From Marilutibacter aestuarii (GTDB lineage: Bacteria; Pseudomonadota; Gammaproteobacteria; Xanthomonadales; Xanthomonadaceae): a stretch of DNA of 45,809 nt. The number at the start of each line of letters is the position of its first letter. Positions within the stretch are counted from its first letter, which is position 1. Below the pieces are notes generated by a model, which searched no databases, was not told the origin of the DNA, and saw nothing but the letters and a program-made list of their open reading frames with translations. The stretch covers positions 1 to 45,809 of the forward strand of contig NZ_VICE01000093.1 in assembly GCF_006546775.1 (NCBI RefSeq). Reading direction: 5' to 3'. Of this stretch, positions 31,612-40,900 are shown one piece after another. The translations under genes were made by a program, and so were the position numbers.

Positions 31612-32313
31612 TCAGGTCGCGGCGAGGATCTTCCACAGTGCCCCGACGATGACCTGCGCCGCCAACGCGACCTGCAGGATCCCCAGCACCGCGCTGAGTA
31701 TCTTCAGCGGTATCATGCCGATCCACTTCATGATGAAGCGCATCGTCAACAGCGCGAGCAGGTTGAGCACCATCACGAGCACGGTGAGGCCGAGGATGCG
31801 CAGCGAGCGGTCCGCTCCGTGGCTCAGCGCCATGAGGGTGATGACGGCGGCAATGCCGTAGGGCGTGATCGTCACCGGGAACACCAGGTGCATCGTCGCC
31901 GCTCCCGGCGGCGCATCCGCGGCCGGTGGCGGGGGCGCGGCGGTGCCGTACTGTGCGAGCACCATGCGGATCGCGACCATGAAGAAAACGATGCCCGCCA
32001 CCAGTTGCATGACGGGCGCGGTGATCTGCCACTTCTGCAACAGCGCGCTGCCGACCACGCCGGCGAGCAGGATGGTCAGCGTGCTCAGCGCGAATACCTT
32101 CAGCGCCAGCGTCCTGACTTGCGGCCCTGGCAGTTCGCGGGTGGCAAGGAAATAGTCGCCCATCGCCTTGATCGGCCCGAGCATGATGAACAACACCAGG
32201 AAGATATTGTCGTAGCCGAGCTCATACCCCCCTGCGGCTGACGGCGCCGTCGGCAGTGCCGGCACGACCGCGGCGATGGAGGACACGGCGTCGAGGAAAA
32301 GCATAGGGCTCAT
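31612..32313 (-). CDS. MarC-like integral membrane protein
   Basis: A 233-residue protein with six hydrophobic segments in two halves. The first half has FLVLFIMLGPIKAMGDYFLA and MQLVAGIVFFMVAIRMVLA. A Pro/Ala linker follows, then MHLVFPVTITPYGIAAVITL. This is the MarC/NAAT pattern, in which each half carries a short Pro-Gly-type loop, but the loops here (LGPIKA, TITPYG) are divergent. The transported compound is unknown. It lies 84 bases from the FGE start and 10 bases from the DUF1622 gene, so the three are probably one transcript. Confidence 0.7.
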   Translation of the reverse strand: MSPMLFLDAVSSIAAVVPALPTAPSAAGGYELGYDNIFLVLFIMLGPIKAMGDYFLATRELPGPQVRTLALKVFALSTLTILLAGVVGSALLQKWQITAPVMQLVAGIVFFMVAIRMVLAQYGTAAPPPPAADAPPGAATMHLVFPVTITPYGIAAVITLMALSHGADRSLRILGLTVLVMVLNLLALLTMRFIMKWIGMIPLKILSAVLGILQVALAAQVIVGALWKILAAT

Positions 32314-32323
32314 CCGCGCGTCC

Positions 32324-32737
32324 TCATGTCAGGTCACGTTCGGGCATCTCGGCTTCGCTGCTCATCTTCTCGGCCGCGTCCAGGTCGCGCTCGAGGAAGA
32401 AGTTCAGGAAGGTGCGGATGACGGCGATGGCCGCCAGCTGCCCGATGTCGTTCCAGTCCGGCGAGATCGCGGTACGCACGATGTCGGCGGCGAGCATGAA
32501 TTCCAGTCCGAGCAGCAGCCAGCGGGCGAGGCTCAGCCAGGCCGCGCGCCGCGCGCCGTGGCTGCCGCGCCGCACCCGGAGCGCGGGGCCCATGCGGATC
32601 AGCGCGTCGATGGCGCCGATCAGGATGGTAAGGACCGACAGGGCTTCGAGCCCCAGTGCGATGTACTCGCTGACTTCGAGGAACAGCTCTTCCACGGCGG
32701 CCTCGGCGAATGTTGCGCGCCCATGCGCGCGGAGCAT
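32324..32737 (-). CDS. DUF1622 family membrane protein
   Basis: About 137 residues with the DUF1622 core: an N-terminal helix (VSEYIALGLEALSVLTILIG), then LARWLLLGLEFMLAADIVRT and IGQLAAIAVIRTFLNFFLER. Three helices are predicted; the family's function is unknown. The ATG at 32737 has no clear ribosome-binding site. A GTG at 32695 (MEELFLEVSEYI) would fit the usual family start better and has GAGG upstream. First gene of the minus-strand unit with marC-like and FGE genes. Confidence 0.78.
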   Translation of the reverse strand: MLRAHGRATFAEAAVEELFLEVSEYIALGLEALSVLTILIGAIDALIRMGPALRVRRGSHGARRAAWLSLARWLLLGLEFMLAADIVRTAISPDWNDIGQLAAIAVIRTFLNFFLERDLDAAEKMSSEAEMPERDLT

Positions 32738-32787
32738 TCAGTCTGCGGACGGCTATGCAAAGCGCGCGTGAAGGCCGCTACCGGCGG

Positions 32788-34665
32788 TCAGTGCGCCGGC
32801 GCGTAACGCAGCGTCAGGTACCACTCGCGGCCCGGCGTGTTGTAGAACGCGACCGTCTCGTAGTCGCGGTCGAACACGTTGGCCACGCGGGCCTGAAGGC
32901 TCCAATCGCGCGCCAGCGCGTACTCACCGCGCAGGTCGAAGGTGGCATACCCACCCAGGCGGGTGAGATTGGCGGCATCGTCGTGGCGTGCGCCCTCGGC
33001 CACGCCCGTGAGGCCCAGGCGGAACGCACCGAAGGCACGGTCGAGGTCGATGCGCGCGCTGCGCGCGGCACGGCGCGGCAGTGCGTTGCCGGCGTTGGCG
33101 CCGGTCTCGTTGCGGGTGTCGGCGAAGCTCGCGCTCGCATCCACGGTCCAGCCCCAGGCGCGGGTATCGATACCCAGTTCCAGTCCCTGCAGCCGCGCGC
33201 GTTCGATGTTGTTGGGCAGGAACAGGCCGGCGTCGTAGGCGATCAGGTCGTCGACGCGGGTGCGGTACGCATCGACGCGGGCGTTGAAGCCGTCGCCACG
33301 ATAGGCGACGCCCAGCTCCCAGCTGCGCGAGGATTCCGGGTCCAGCCCCGGATTGCCGAAGAACGGGTAGTAGAGCTCGTTGAAGGTGGGGGCCTTGAAC
33401 GCGCTGCCGTAGCCAGCCGTCAGCCGCCAGGCGTCGCCCACGTCGATGCCCCAGGCGATGCCGCCGGTGGTGTGGCCGCCGAACTGCTCGTTGTCGTCGT
33501 GACGCAGGCTGGCCTCGAGGGATTGAGCGCCGAGCTGGCCCTGGTACTGCACGAACGCGGCGCGGTTGTCGCGCTCCCGGCGCTCGTAGAACGTGTCGCT
33601 GTCGACGCGGTCGCGCAGCCAGTCCAGGCCGGCGGTGAGCCGGTGGCCGCGGGCCAACTGGACATCGCCCTGCAGCGTGGCGCTGTCACGGTCGGTGTCG
33701 AAATAGCCCGCGTCGACGCCGTCGATGAAGTTGTCGGAGGCGTCGGTGTTACGGCCGGCCACCAGCGTGAACGAAGCGGTGTCGCTGGCGCGCCAGCGCA
33801 ACTGGGCGCCCAGCACCTGCTGGACCACCTTGGACAGGTTCTGGAAGCTGCCGTCGTAGGCATTGCGGCCTTCCGCGCGCAGGGCCTGGGCATTGAACGA
33901 GAACGCGTCGCCGCCGTCGACGCCGCCGCGCAGCGACGCCGAACGGTTGCGGTAGCCGTCGGTGTCGGGCTCGTCGGTGAAGCAGCCTGCGCCGAAGTCG
34001 AAGGGGATCGAGGGATCGGGTCCGCGTCCGCGGCAGGCATCGATGCCGCGGGTCGTCGTGTAGGCGGTATCCACGCCGAACCACGCGCCGCCGCGACGCC
34101 CGCCGACGCCGGCGGTGCCTTCGGCGAAGTCATGGCTGCCAAGGGTGGCGCTGGCGCGCGCGGCCACGCCCGCCGTTTCGCGGCGGGTGAAGACCTGGAT
34201 GACGCCGCCGATCGTGTCGGCGCCGTACAGGCTCGAGCGGGGGCCGCGGACGATCTCCACCCGGTCGATCATCGCCAGGGGGAGGTCCTGGAACGAGACC
34301 AGTCCCGAGGTCGGGGAGCCGATGCGGATGCCGTCCACGAGGACCAGCACGTGGTCCGACTCGCTGCCGCGCAGGAACAGCGTCGTCAGCTTGCCCGTGC
34401 CGCCCTGCGTGGCCAGGGAGATGCCGGCGCGGCCACGCAGCAGGTCGGGCAGGTCGCGCGCCTGGCTGCGCTCGATCGCCGCGCGATCGATCACCTCCAC
34501 CGGCACCAGTGCTTCGTCGACACTGATCGCGACGCGATTGCTGGTGACCGTCAGCGTGTCCAGTTCGGTGGCGTCCTGGGCGGCGGCCGGCAACGCGATG
34601 GCGGCCGCGACGGCGGCGCCCACGGCGAGGCACACGGGGCGCGGGAAGAGTGGGCGCTGGTACAT
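32788..34665 (-). CDS. btuB: TonB-dependent outer-membrane receptor, BtuB-like
   Basis: A 625-residue receptor similar to the vitamin B12 transporter BtuB along its length. It has a signal peptide (AVAAAIALPAAAQDA, cut near residue 31), a TonB-box-like segment (ELDTLTVTSNR) and a plug domain (LRGRAGISLATQGG, VLVLVDGIRIGS, RGPRSSLYGADTIGGVIQVF). The barrel ends VFDRDYETVAFYNTPGREWY, typical of BtuB. ATG 34665 is preferred because GGAGAAAG lies just before it. Cobalamin is the likely substrate but is not proven, since no cobalamin riboswitch is evident in the leader. The gene is monocistronic in the window. Confidence 0.85.
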   Translation of the reverse strand: MYQRPLFPRPVCLAVGAAVAAAIALPAAAQDATELDTLTVTSNRVAISVDEALVPVEVIDRAAIERSQARDLPDLLRGRAGISLATQGGTGKLTTLFLRGSESDHVLVLVDGIRIGSPTSGLVSFQDLPLAMIDRVEIVRGPRSSLYGADTIGGVIQVFTRRETAGVAARASATLGSHDFAEGTAGVGGRRGGAWFGVDTAYTTTRGIDACRGRGPDPSIPFDFGAGCFTDEPDTDGYRNRSASLRGGVDGGDAFSFNAQALRAEGRNAYDGSFQNLSKVVQQVLGAQLRWRASDTASFTLVAGRNTDASDNFIDGVDAGYFDTDRDSATLQGDVQLARGHRLTAGLDWLRDRVDSDTFYERRERDNRAAFVQYQGQLGAQSLEASLRHDDNEQFGGHTTGGIAWGIDVGDAWRLTAGYGSAFKAPTFNELYYPFFGNPGLDPESSRSWELGVAYRGDGFNARVDAYRTRVDDLIAYDAGLFLPNNIERARLQGLELGIDTRAWGWTVDASASFADTRNETGANAGNALPRRAARSARIDLDRAFGAFRLGLTGVAEGARHDDAANLTRLGGYATFDLRGEYALARDWSLQARVANVFDRDYETVAFYNTPGREWYLTLRYAPAH

Positions 34666-34930
34666 CGGGTCTTTCTCCATCGTGGCGACCTGCAAGGGAC
34701 GCCTGTCTGATCGGGGTCGGTGGGCTGTGTTGGAGGCTGCGCACGGCCAACCGCGGCGCGCGCGTCCGGACGGCCGTCCGGGGCGGGCGATCGCGCGGGG
34801 AATCGGGCGGGGTGAAGCTCCGTCCGGAGACGCAGGGCGGGCCTGCGCTCGAAGCGGGCGCAGTGTACGCCAGGCCGCGCGGACGCGGGCGGGCGTGGAG
34901 GCAGGGGGCAGCGCGCCGGCGGCCGGCGCC
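34666..34930 (-). other. Leader region of the btuB-like gene
   Basis: 265 bases without a gene. A possible -10 box (TACACT on the minus strand, 34862-34867) would give a leader of about 190 bases, but no -35 matches. The region is very GC-rich with several short dyads (for example CCGGACGGCCGTCCGG near 34766-34781). The conserved bases of a cobalamin riboswitch are not found on the minus strand. Confidence 0.5.
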
Positions 34931-35293
34931 TTAATCTTCCGGGCGGTCGCCAGCGTCCGGGGGCAGTGCGACGGTATCGGCGGTCAGCACCGTCGTGCGT
35001 ACCGGCGCGGCCGTGGGCTTGTAGCGCGGGGGCGGGAGCTGCTCGATCGCGGCTTCCGCCTCGGCGACGAGCTGCTGGCGCCGCGCATCGGGCACGTCCT
35101 GCCAGTGGCAGTCGCACAACGCGCCCTCGATGGCATAGAGCAGGTTCATCGTCGGCTTGAAGCCCGCGCGCTTGATGCGCATGTAGGCCTCCACCGGCCC
35201 CGCCGCCTGCAGGTCCTCCAGGCTGTGGAGGCCGACCTGCTTGAGCCAGGCCGCGCTCTTGGGACCGATGTTGCGCAGTTTCGGCAGAGTCAT
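34931..35293 (-). CDS. TfoX C-terminal-domain protein
   Basis: A 120-residue protein. The first 75 residues form a TfoX_C domain (LRNIGPKSAAWLKQVGLHSL, then GPVEAYMRIKRAG and LLYAIEGAL), a helix-hairpin-helix-like fold. The rest is a Pro/Ala/Thr-rich tail. The N-terminal TfoX domain of competence regulators is missing, so a role in competence should not be assumed; stand-alone TfoX_C proteins are common and uncharacterised. Its ATG overlaps the stop of the upstream fRMsr gene by 4 bases. Confidence 0.85.
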   Translation of the reverse strand: MTLPKLRNIGPKSAAWLKQVGLHSLEDLQAAGPVEAYMRIKRAGFKPTMNLLYAIEGALCDCHWQDVPDARRQQLVAEAEAAIEQLPPPRYKPTAAPVRTTVLTADTVALPPDAGDRPED

Positions 35294-35775
35294 CCCAGCG
35301 ACTCCTGGAAGATCCGGGCCAGATCCTCGAGCCCGGCCTGGTCCTCGGCATCGAAGCGGCCGACGCTGGGGCTGTCCAGGTCGAGCACGCCGACCAGCCG
35401 CCCCTGCGCATCCTCCAGCGGCACCACCAGCTCGGCGCGGGAGGCCGCGTCGCAGGCGATGTGGCCGGGGAAGGCATCGACGTCGATGACGCGCTGGGTC
35501 AGCCGCGTCGCCGCGGCAGCGCCGCACACGCCCTTGCCCAGCGGGATGCGCACGCAGGCGGGAAGCCCCTGGAAGGGACCGACCACCAGTTCGATGCCGT
35601 CGTAGAAGTAGAAGCCCACCCAGTTGAGGTCGGGCAGCGAGTGGTAGATGAGCGCCGACAGGTTGGCGGCATTGGCGACGCGGTCGCGCTCGCCATGCAG
35701 CAGGCCGCGCGCCTGCTCGGCCAACTGGGCGTATTGATCCGGCTTGTTGCCGGTAAGGGGGGTTGCGGCGAACAT
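35290..35775 (-). CDS. msrC: Free methionine-(R)-sulfoxide reductase (GAF domain)
   Basis: A 161-residue single-GAF protein of the YebR/fRMsr type, which reduces free methionine-R-sulfoxide in the cytoplasm. The three redox cysteines are present: Cys74 (LPACVRIP), Cys84 (GKGVCGAA) and Cys108 (GHIACDAAS). The substrate-pocket segment NWVGFYFYDG is also visible. Normal length. It is transcribed away from bioD, with 39 bases between the two starts. Confidence 0.92.
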   Translation of the reverse strand: MFAATPLTGNKPDQYAQLAEQARGLLHGERDRVANAANLSALIYHSLPDLNWVGFYFYDGIELVVGPFQGLPACVRIPLGKGVCGAAAATRLTQRVIDVDAFPGHIACDAASRAELVVPLEDAQGRLVGVLDLDSPSVGRFDAEDQAGLEDLARIFQESLG

Positions 35776-35814
35776 GTCCCGAGTCTACCAGCGTCCACGT
35801 CCCCTGCAGGCCCC

Positions 35815-36492
35815 ATGCACCCTTCCGGCATCTTCGTCACCGGCACCGACACCGGTATCGGCAAGTCCCTCGTCAGCGCCAGCCTGCTGCACGCCCTGCG
35901 CGCCCGGGGTTTCTCGGCAGTGGGCATGAAGCCGGTGGCCAGCGGCTGCGACGCCACGCCCGAGGGCCTGCGAAACGAAGACGCGCTGCTGCTGCAGGCC
36001 GCCAGCGCACCGGTGCCGGCATACGACGAAGTCAATCCCTACGCGCTGGCCGAGCCGCTGGCACCCGAGCTCGCCGCGCGCGACGCGGGCATCGACATCC
36101 GCCTGGACGTGCTGGTCGAGGGCTACCGGCGCCTGGCCGCCATGGCCGACCGGGTCGTGGTCGAGGGCGTGGGGGGCTGGGCCGCGCCCGTGTCGGCGCG
36201 CCTGGACCAGGCCGATCTCGCGCGGGCGATGGACCTGCCGGTGCTGATGGTCGTCGGCCTGCGCCTGGGCTGCATCAACCACGCCCGTCTCACTGCCGCA
36301 GCCATCGCCGCCGCGGGCCTGGAGCTGGTCGGCTGGGTCGCCAACGAGATCGATCCGGCGATGCTTCGGATCGAGGACAACGTCGCGATGCTGCGCGAGC
36401 GGCTGCCGGTGCCCTGCTGGGGGCGCCTGCCCTTCGCCGCCGATCCATCGCCGGCGCGGCTGGCGTCGTGCCTTCGCCCGGGCGGCAACTGA
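35815..36492 (+). CDS. bioD: Dethiobiotin synthetase
   Basis: A 225-residue enzyme closing the ureido ring of dethiobiotin from diaminopelargonate, CO2 and ATP. The P-loop GTDTGIGKS spans residues 10-18. The conserved KPVASGC and VVVEGVGGWAAPV segments and a C-terminal nucleotide-binding ASP region follow. ATG 35815 gives the normal length; the longer open frame reads backwards through the fRMsr gene. No other biotin gene is in the window. Confidence 0.95.
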   Translation: MHPSGIFVTGTDTGIGKSLVSASLLHALRARGFSAVGMKPVASGCDATPEGLRNEDALLLQAASAPVPAYDEVNPYALAEPLAPELAARDAGIDIRLDVLVEGYRRLAAMADRVVVEGVGGWAAPVSARLDQADLARAMDLPVLMVVGLRLGCINHARLTAAAIAAAGLELVGWVANEIDPAMLRIEDNVAMLRERLPVPCWGRLPFAADPSPARLASCLRPGGN

Positions 36493-36542
36493 CGGGCCGT
36501 TGCTCCAGCGCGTGAACGGCGGGTTCACGGCGCTTCCGCATC

Positions 36543-36558
36543 GCACTCTTTAGAGTGC
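36543..36558. promoter_or_regulatory. Perfect inverted repeat upstream of the RND pump
   Basis: GCACTCT-TT-AGAGTGC. A second dyad, GTGAAC...GTTCAC, lies at 36512-36528. Either could be an operator or a weak end of the bioD transcript. Confidence 0.4.
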
Positions 36559-36625
36559 GCGCCACGTGCTTTGCGTAATCGGGCCGACCATGACCAATGG
36601 ACGATGGGCGCGTGGTGTCCAATGT

Positions 36626-36641
36626 TATACTCGTCAGTACA
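36626..36641 (+). promoter_or_regulatory. -10 box with overlapping dyad before the RND pump
   Basis: TATACT (36626-36631) is a good -10 hexamer and also the left arm of an imperfect dyad TATACT-CGTC-AGTACA. This is a layout used by TetR-type repressors of RND pumps. No good -35 box and no tetR gene are visible here. Confidence 0.45.
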
Positions 36642-36737
36642 GAATTGGCGCCGGCGTCGAGCGGCCCTCCCCCGATTCGTCGTACCCACGTCCAACCGCA
36701 CATCCCCGTTCGCCGCGAACGGAACTGGAGCCCCTGC

Positions 36738-37970
36738 ATGGTCAAGAATTCCCGCGCCGTGGCGCTTGCCGCCGCCCTTGCCCTGGTGTTGTCCGCCTGT
36801 GGCGGTGGAGAGGAGCAGGCCCAGGGGCAGATGCCGCCTCCGGAAGTCGGGGTGGTGACGGTCCAGCCGGGTAACGTGCCGCTGGAAAAGGACCTGGTCG
36901 GCCGGCTGGCGCCCTACCGCAGTGCCGATGTGCGCGCCCGCGTGCCGGGCGTACTGCAACGCCGGGTCTACGAGGAAGGCAGCGACGTGAAGGCCGGGCA
37001 GGTGCTGTTCCGCATCGATCCCGACCAGTTGCAGGCTTCGCTGGGCCAGGCGCAGGCCAGCCTGGCCGCGGCCAAGGCCGAATACGCCAACGCCAAGGCC
37101 AACGCCGACCGCGCGCGGCGCCTGGCGCCGGAGCGCTTCGTCTCCCAGTCCGACCTCGACAACGCCCTGGCCGCCGAACGCAGTGCCGGCGCCGCGGTGC
37201 AGCAGGCCGAGGCCGCGCTCGACAACGCACGCATCAGCCTGGGCTACGCGACGGTGACCTCGCCGATCGACGGCCGGGCGAACCAGCAGCAGGTCACCGA
37301 AGGCGCGCTGGTGGGGCAGGGCTCGCCGACGCTGTTGACCACGGTCGACCAGATCGACCCGCTGTACGTGAATTTCTCCATGAGCGTGTCCGACCTGGAC
37401 CAGGCGCGGCGCGCACTGGGCGGTCGCGAGACCGGCGATGCCGATGTCCAGGTGATGCTGCCCGACGGCAGCCAGTACGAGCACCCGGGCAAGCTGGACT
37501 TCTCGGGCAACGTGGTCGATCCGGCCACCGGCGCGGTGGCCCTGCGGGCGATCGTGCCCAATCCCGAACGTCGCCTGCTGCCGGGCACCTACGTCACCCT
37601 CAAGGCGGTCCTGGGCCAGCAGGCCGGCGCCTTCCTGGTGCCGCAGGCCGCACTCCAGCGCGACGACCGCGGCCCCTTCCTGATGGTGATCGGCGCCGAC
37701 GGCAACGTGGTGCGCAAGGACGTCGTCGCCAACCGCACCCAGGGTTCGGACTGGGTGATCGGTTCGGGCCTGGAGGCCGGCGACCAGGTGGTGGTCTCGG
37801 GCCTGCAGCGCGTACAGCCGGGCCAGCCGGCCAAGGGCACGCCCTGGCAGCCCGAGGGCAGCGCCCCCGAAGGCCAGGCACCGGCGGCGGGCGAGGGCGA
37901 GTCCCCGGCCGAGGCGCCCGCGGCACCGGCGGATGACGCCGACGCCGCCGACCCGGCCGAGCAGGGCTGA
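36738..37970 (+). CDS. RND efflux periplasmic adaptor (AcrA/MexA-type lipoprotein)
   Basis: A 410-residue membrane-fusion protein. A lipoprotein signal ends in LSAC with lipidated Cys21. The lipoyl halves (RVPGVLQRRVYEEGSDVKAG and TVTSPIDGRANQQQV), the helical hairpin (about 100-165), the beta-barrel and the membrane-proximal domain (LLTTVDQIDPLYVNFSMSVS) follow AcrA order. The last 35 residues are an Ala/Glu/Pro-rich tail. The ATG is the last in-frame start before the signal peptide. It lies 8 bases from the pump gene. Confidence 0.95.
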   Translation: MVKNSRAVALAAALALVLSACGGGEEQAQGQMPPPEVGVVTVQPGNVPLEKDLVGRLAPYRSADVRARVPGVLQRRVYEEGSDVKAGQVLFRIDPDQLQASLGQAQASLAAAKAEYANAKANADRARRLAPERFVSQSDLDNALAAERSAGAAVQQAEAALDNARISLGYATVTSPIDGRANQQQVTEGALVGQGSPTLLTTVDQIDPLYVNFSMSVSDLDQARRALGGRETGDADVQVMLPDGSQYEHPGKLDFSGNVVDPATGAVALRAIVPNPERRLLPGTYVTLKAVLGQQAGAFLVPQAALQRDDRGPFLMVIGADGNVVRKDVVANRTQGSDWVIGSGLEAGDQVVVSGLQRVQPGQPAKGTPWQPEGSAPEGQAPAAGEGESPAEAPAAPADDADAADPAEQG

Positions 37971-37978
37971 GCGACGCC

Positions 37979-40900
37979 ATGTCAAGATTCTTCATCAACC
38001 ATCCCATCTTCGCGTGGGTCGTCGCGATCCTGATTTCGCTCGCTGGCGTCCTGGCGATCCTCAACCTCGGCGTGGAGTCCTATCCCGACATCGCGCCCCC
38101 GCAGGTCACCGTGTCGGCAAGCTATCCGGGCGCGAGCGCGGAAACGGCCGAGGGCGCGGTCACCCAGATCATCGAGCAGCAGCTCACCGGCATCGACAAC
38201 CTGGACTACTTCAGTTCCTCGTCCAGCGCGTCCGGCGGCAGTTCGATCACCGTGACCTTCAAGCCCGGCACCGACCCGGACATCGCCCAGGTGCAGGTGC
38301 AGAACAAGGTGTCGCTGGCCACGCCACGCCTGCCTTCCGAAGTGGTCCAGCAGGGCGTGGTGGTGGCCAAGGCTAACGCCGGCTTCCTGATGGTCGTGGC
38401 GGTGCGCTCGGACAACCCGAACTTCGATCGCAACGCACTCAACGACCTGATCGGCTCCCGCGTGATCGACCAGATCTCGCGCGTGCCGGGTGTGGGTTCG
38501 ACCCAGCAGTTCGGCAGCGAATACGCGATGAACATCTGGCTCGACGCCGACAAGCTGCGCGGCTACGGCATGTCCGCCAGCCAGGCGCTGGCGGCGGTGC
38601 GCGGCCAGAACGTGCAGTTCGCGGCCGGCTCGATCGGCGCCGCGCCGGCGCCGGAGGGCCAGGGCTTCACGGCCACGGTGTCGGCCGAGGGCCGCTTCAG
38701 CTCGCCCGAGGAGTTCGGCAACATCATCCTGCGCGCCAACGAGGACGGCACCGTCGTGCGCCTGTCCGACGTCGCCCGCGTCCAGCTCGGCACCCAGGCC
38801 TGGGGCTTCGACACGCAGTGGAACGGCACCCCGACGGGTGCCTTCGCCGTGCAGCTGTCGCCGGGTGCCAACGCGCTGGGTGTCGCCGAGGCGGTCAAGG
38901 CACGCATGGACGAGCTGGAGGCGACCTTCCCGCCGGGCGTGACCTGGTTCTCGCCGTACGACAGCTCGACCTTCGTGCAGGTCTCGATCGAGGAAGTCGT
39001 GCACACCCTGGTCGAGGCGATCATCCTCGTGTTCCTGGTGATGCTGATCTTCCTGCAGAACTTCCGCGCGACCCTGATCCCGACCCTGGTCATCCCGATC
39101 GCGCTGCTGGGCACCTTCCTGGGCATGTACGTGATCGGCTTCACGATCAACCAGCTGAGCCTGTTCGGCATGGTGCTGGCGATCGGCATCGTGGTCGACG
39201 ACGCCATCGTGGTGATCGAGAACGTCGAACGCATCATGAGCGAGGAGGGCCTGTCGCCGAAGGACGCGACGGTCAAGGCGATGGGCCAGATCAGCGGCGC
39301 GGTGGTGGCGATCACCGTCGTGCTCGCGGCGGTGTTCATTCCCTCGGCCTTCCAGGGCGGCTCGGCGGGTGAGATCTACAAGCAGTTCGCGCTCACGATC
39401 GCCATGGCGATGGGTTTCTCCGCGTTCCTCGCGCTGGGCTTCACGCCCGCATTGTGCGCGACCATGATCAAGCCCACCGACCACCACAACAAGAACGTGG
39501 TGTTCCGCGTGTTCGAGCGCGGCTACGAGAAGGTCAGCGGCACCTACGTCGGCCATATCACCGGCGCCATCAAGCATGCGCCGCGATGGATGATGCTGTT
39601 CGTGCTGCTGGTCGCGCTGTGCGGCTTCCTGTTCACCCGCCTGCCGGGCAGCTTCCTGCCCGAAGAGGACCAGGGCTATGCGATCGCACTGGTCCAGCTG
39701 CCGTCCGGCGCCACGGTGGACCGTACCCGCAAGGTGTTCACCCAGGTCCGCGAGACGCTGGAGAAGCAGGACGGCTTCGAGGGCATGATGCAGGTCGCCG
39801 GCTTCAGCTTCATCGGCCAGGGCGAGAACGTGGGCCTGGCCTTCATCCGGCTCAAGCCCTGGGACGAGCGCGACGTCACCGCGATGGAGTTCATCCAGAA
39901 CGCCAACCAGGCGCTCTACGGCATCCGCGACGCGCAGATCTTCGTCATCAACATGCCGACGGTCAGCGGCCTGGGCGCCTTCGGTGGCTTCGACATGTAC
40001 CTGCAGGACCGCGGCGGCAAGGGGCGGGCGGAGCTGACCCAGGCGCGCAACATGCTGTTGGGCAAGGCTGCGCAGGACCCCGCACTCACCGCGGTGCGTC
40101 CCAATACCCTGGAGGAGGCGCCGCAGCTCAAGCTCGACGTCGATCGCGTACAGGCGCAGGCCATGGGCCTGTCGGTGAACGACATCTACACCGCCATCCA
40201 GCTGATGCTGGCGCCGGTGTACGTGAACGACTTCGTCGACCAGGGTCGCGTCAAGCGGGTGACGATGCAGGCCGATGCCCCGTTCCGCACGGGCCCCGAA
40301 TCGCTGTCGCGCTTCTACACGCCGAGCCCGCGTTTCGATGCCACCATGGGCAGCGACGCGACCACCGGCGCGATGGTGCCGCTGTCGAACGTCGTCAAGG
40401 CGAGCTGGCAGATGGCCTCGCCTTCGCTCAACCGCTACAACGGTTACGCGGCGGTCGAGATCGTCGGTTCGCAGGCGCCGGGCTACAGCTCGGGCGAAGC
40501 GATGGACGCCATGGAGGGCATCGTCGAGAACGAACTGCCCGAAGGCTTCGGCTACGACTGGACCGGCCAGTCCTACCAGGAAATCATCTCCGGCAACCAG
40601 GGACCGCTGCTGATGGCGCTGTCCATCCTGGTGGTGTTCCTGTGCCTGGCGGCGCTTTACGAGAGCTGGTCGGTGCCGGTCGCGGTGCTGCTGGTGGTCC
40701 CGCTGGGCGTGCTGGGCGCGGTGATCTTCACGATGCTGCGCGGCCTGCCGAACGACATCTACTTCAAGATCGGCCTGATCACGGTGATCGGCCTGGCGGC
40801 CAAGAACGCGATCCTGATCGTGGAGTTCGCGATCGAACAGCGCCAGGCCGGCATGACCCTGCGGCAGGCGACGATCGAGGCCTGCAAGCTGCGCTTCCGG

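Noticed and set aside
34745-34835. GGGGAAT...GGGGTGAAGCTCCG on the plus strand resembles part of a cobalamin riboswitch
   Set aside because: It lies on the strand opposite to btuB, lacks the GCNACTG and B12-box parts, and has no gene downstream in that direction.
34931-35293. Competence regulator TfoX/Sxy
   Set aside because: Only the C-terminal domain is present; the N-terminal domain of true TfoX regulators is missing.
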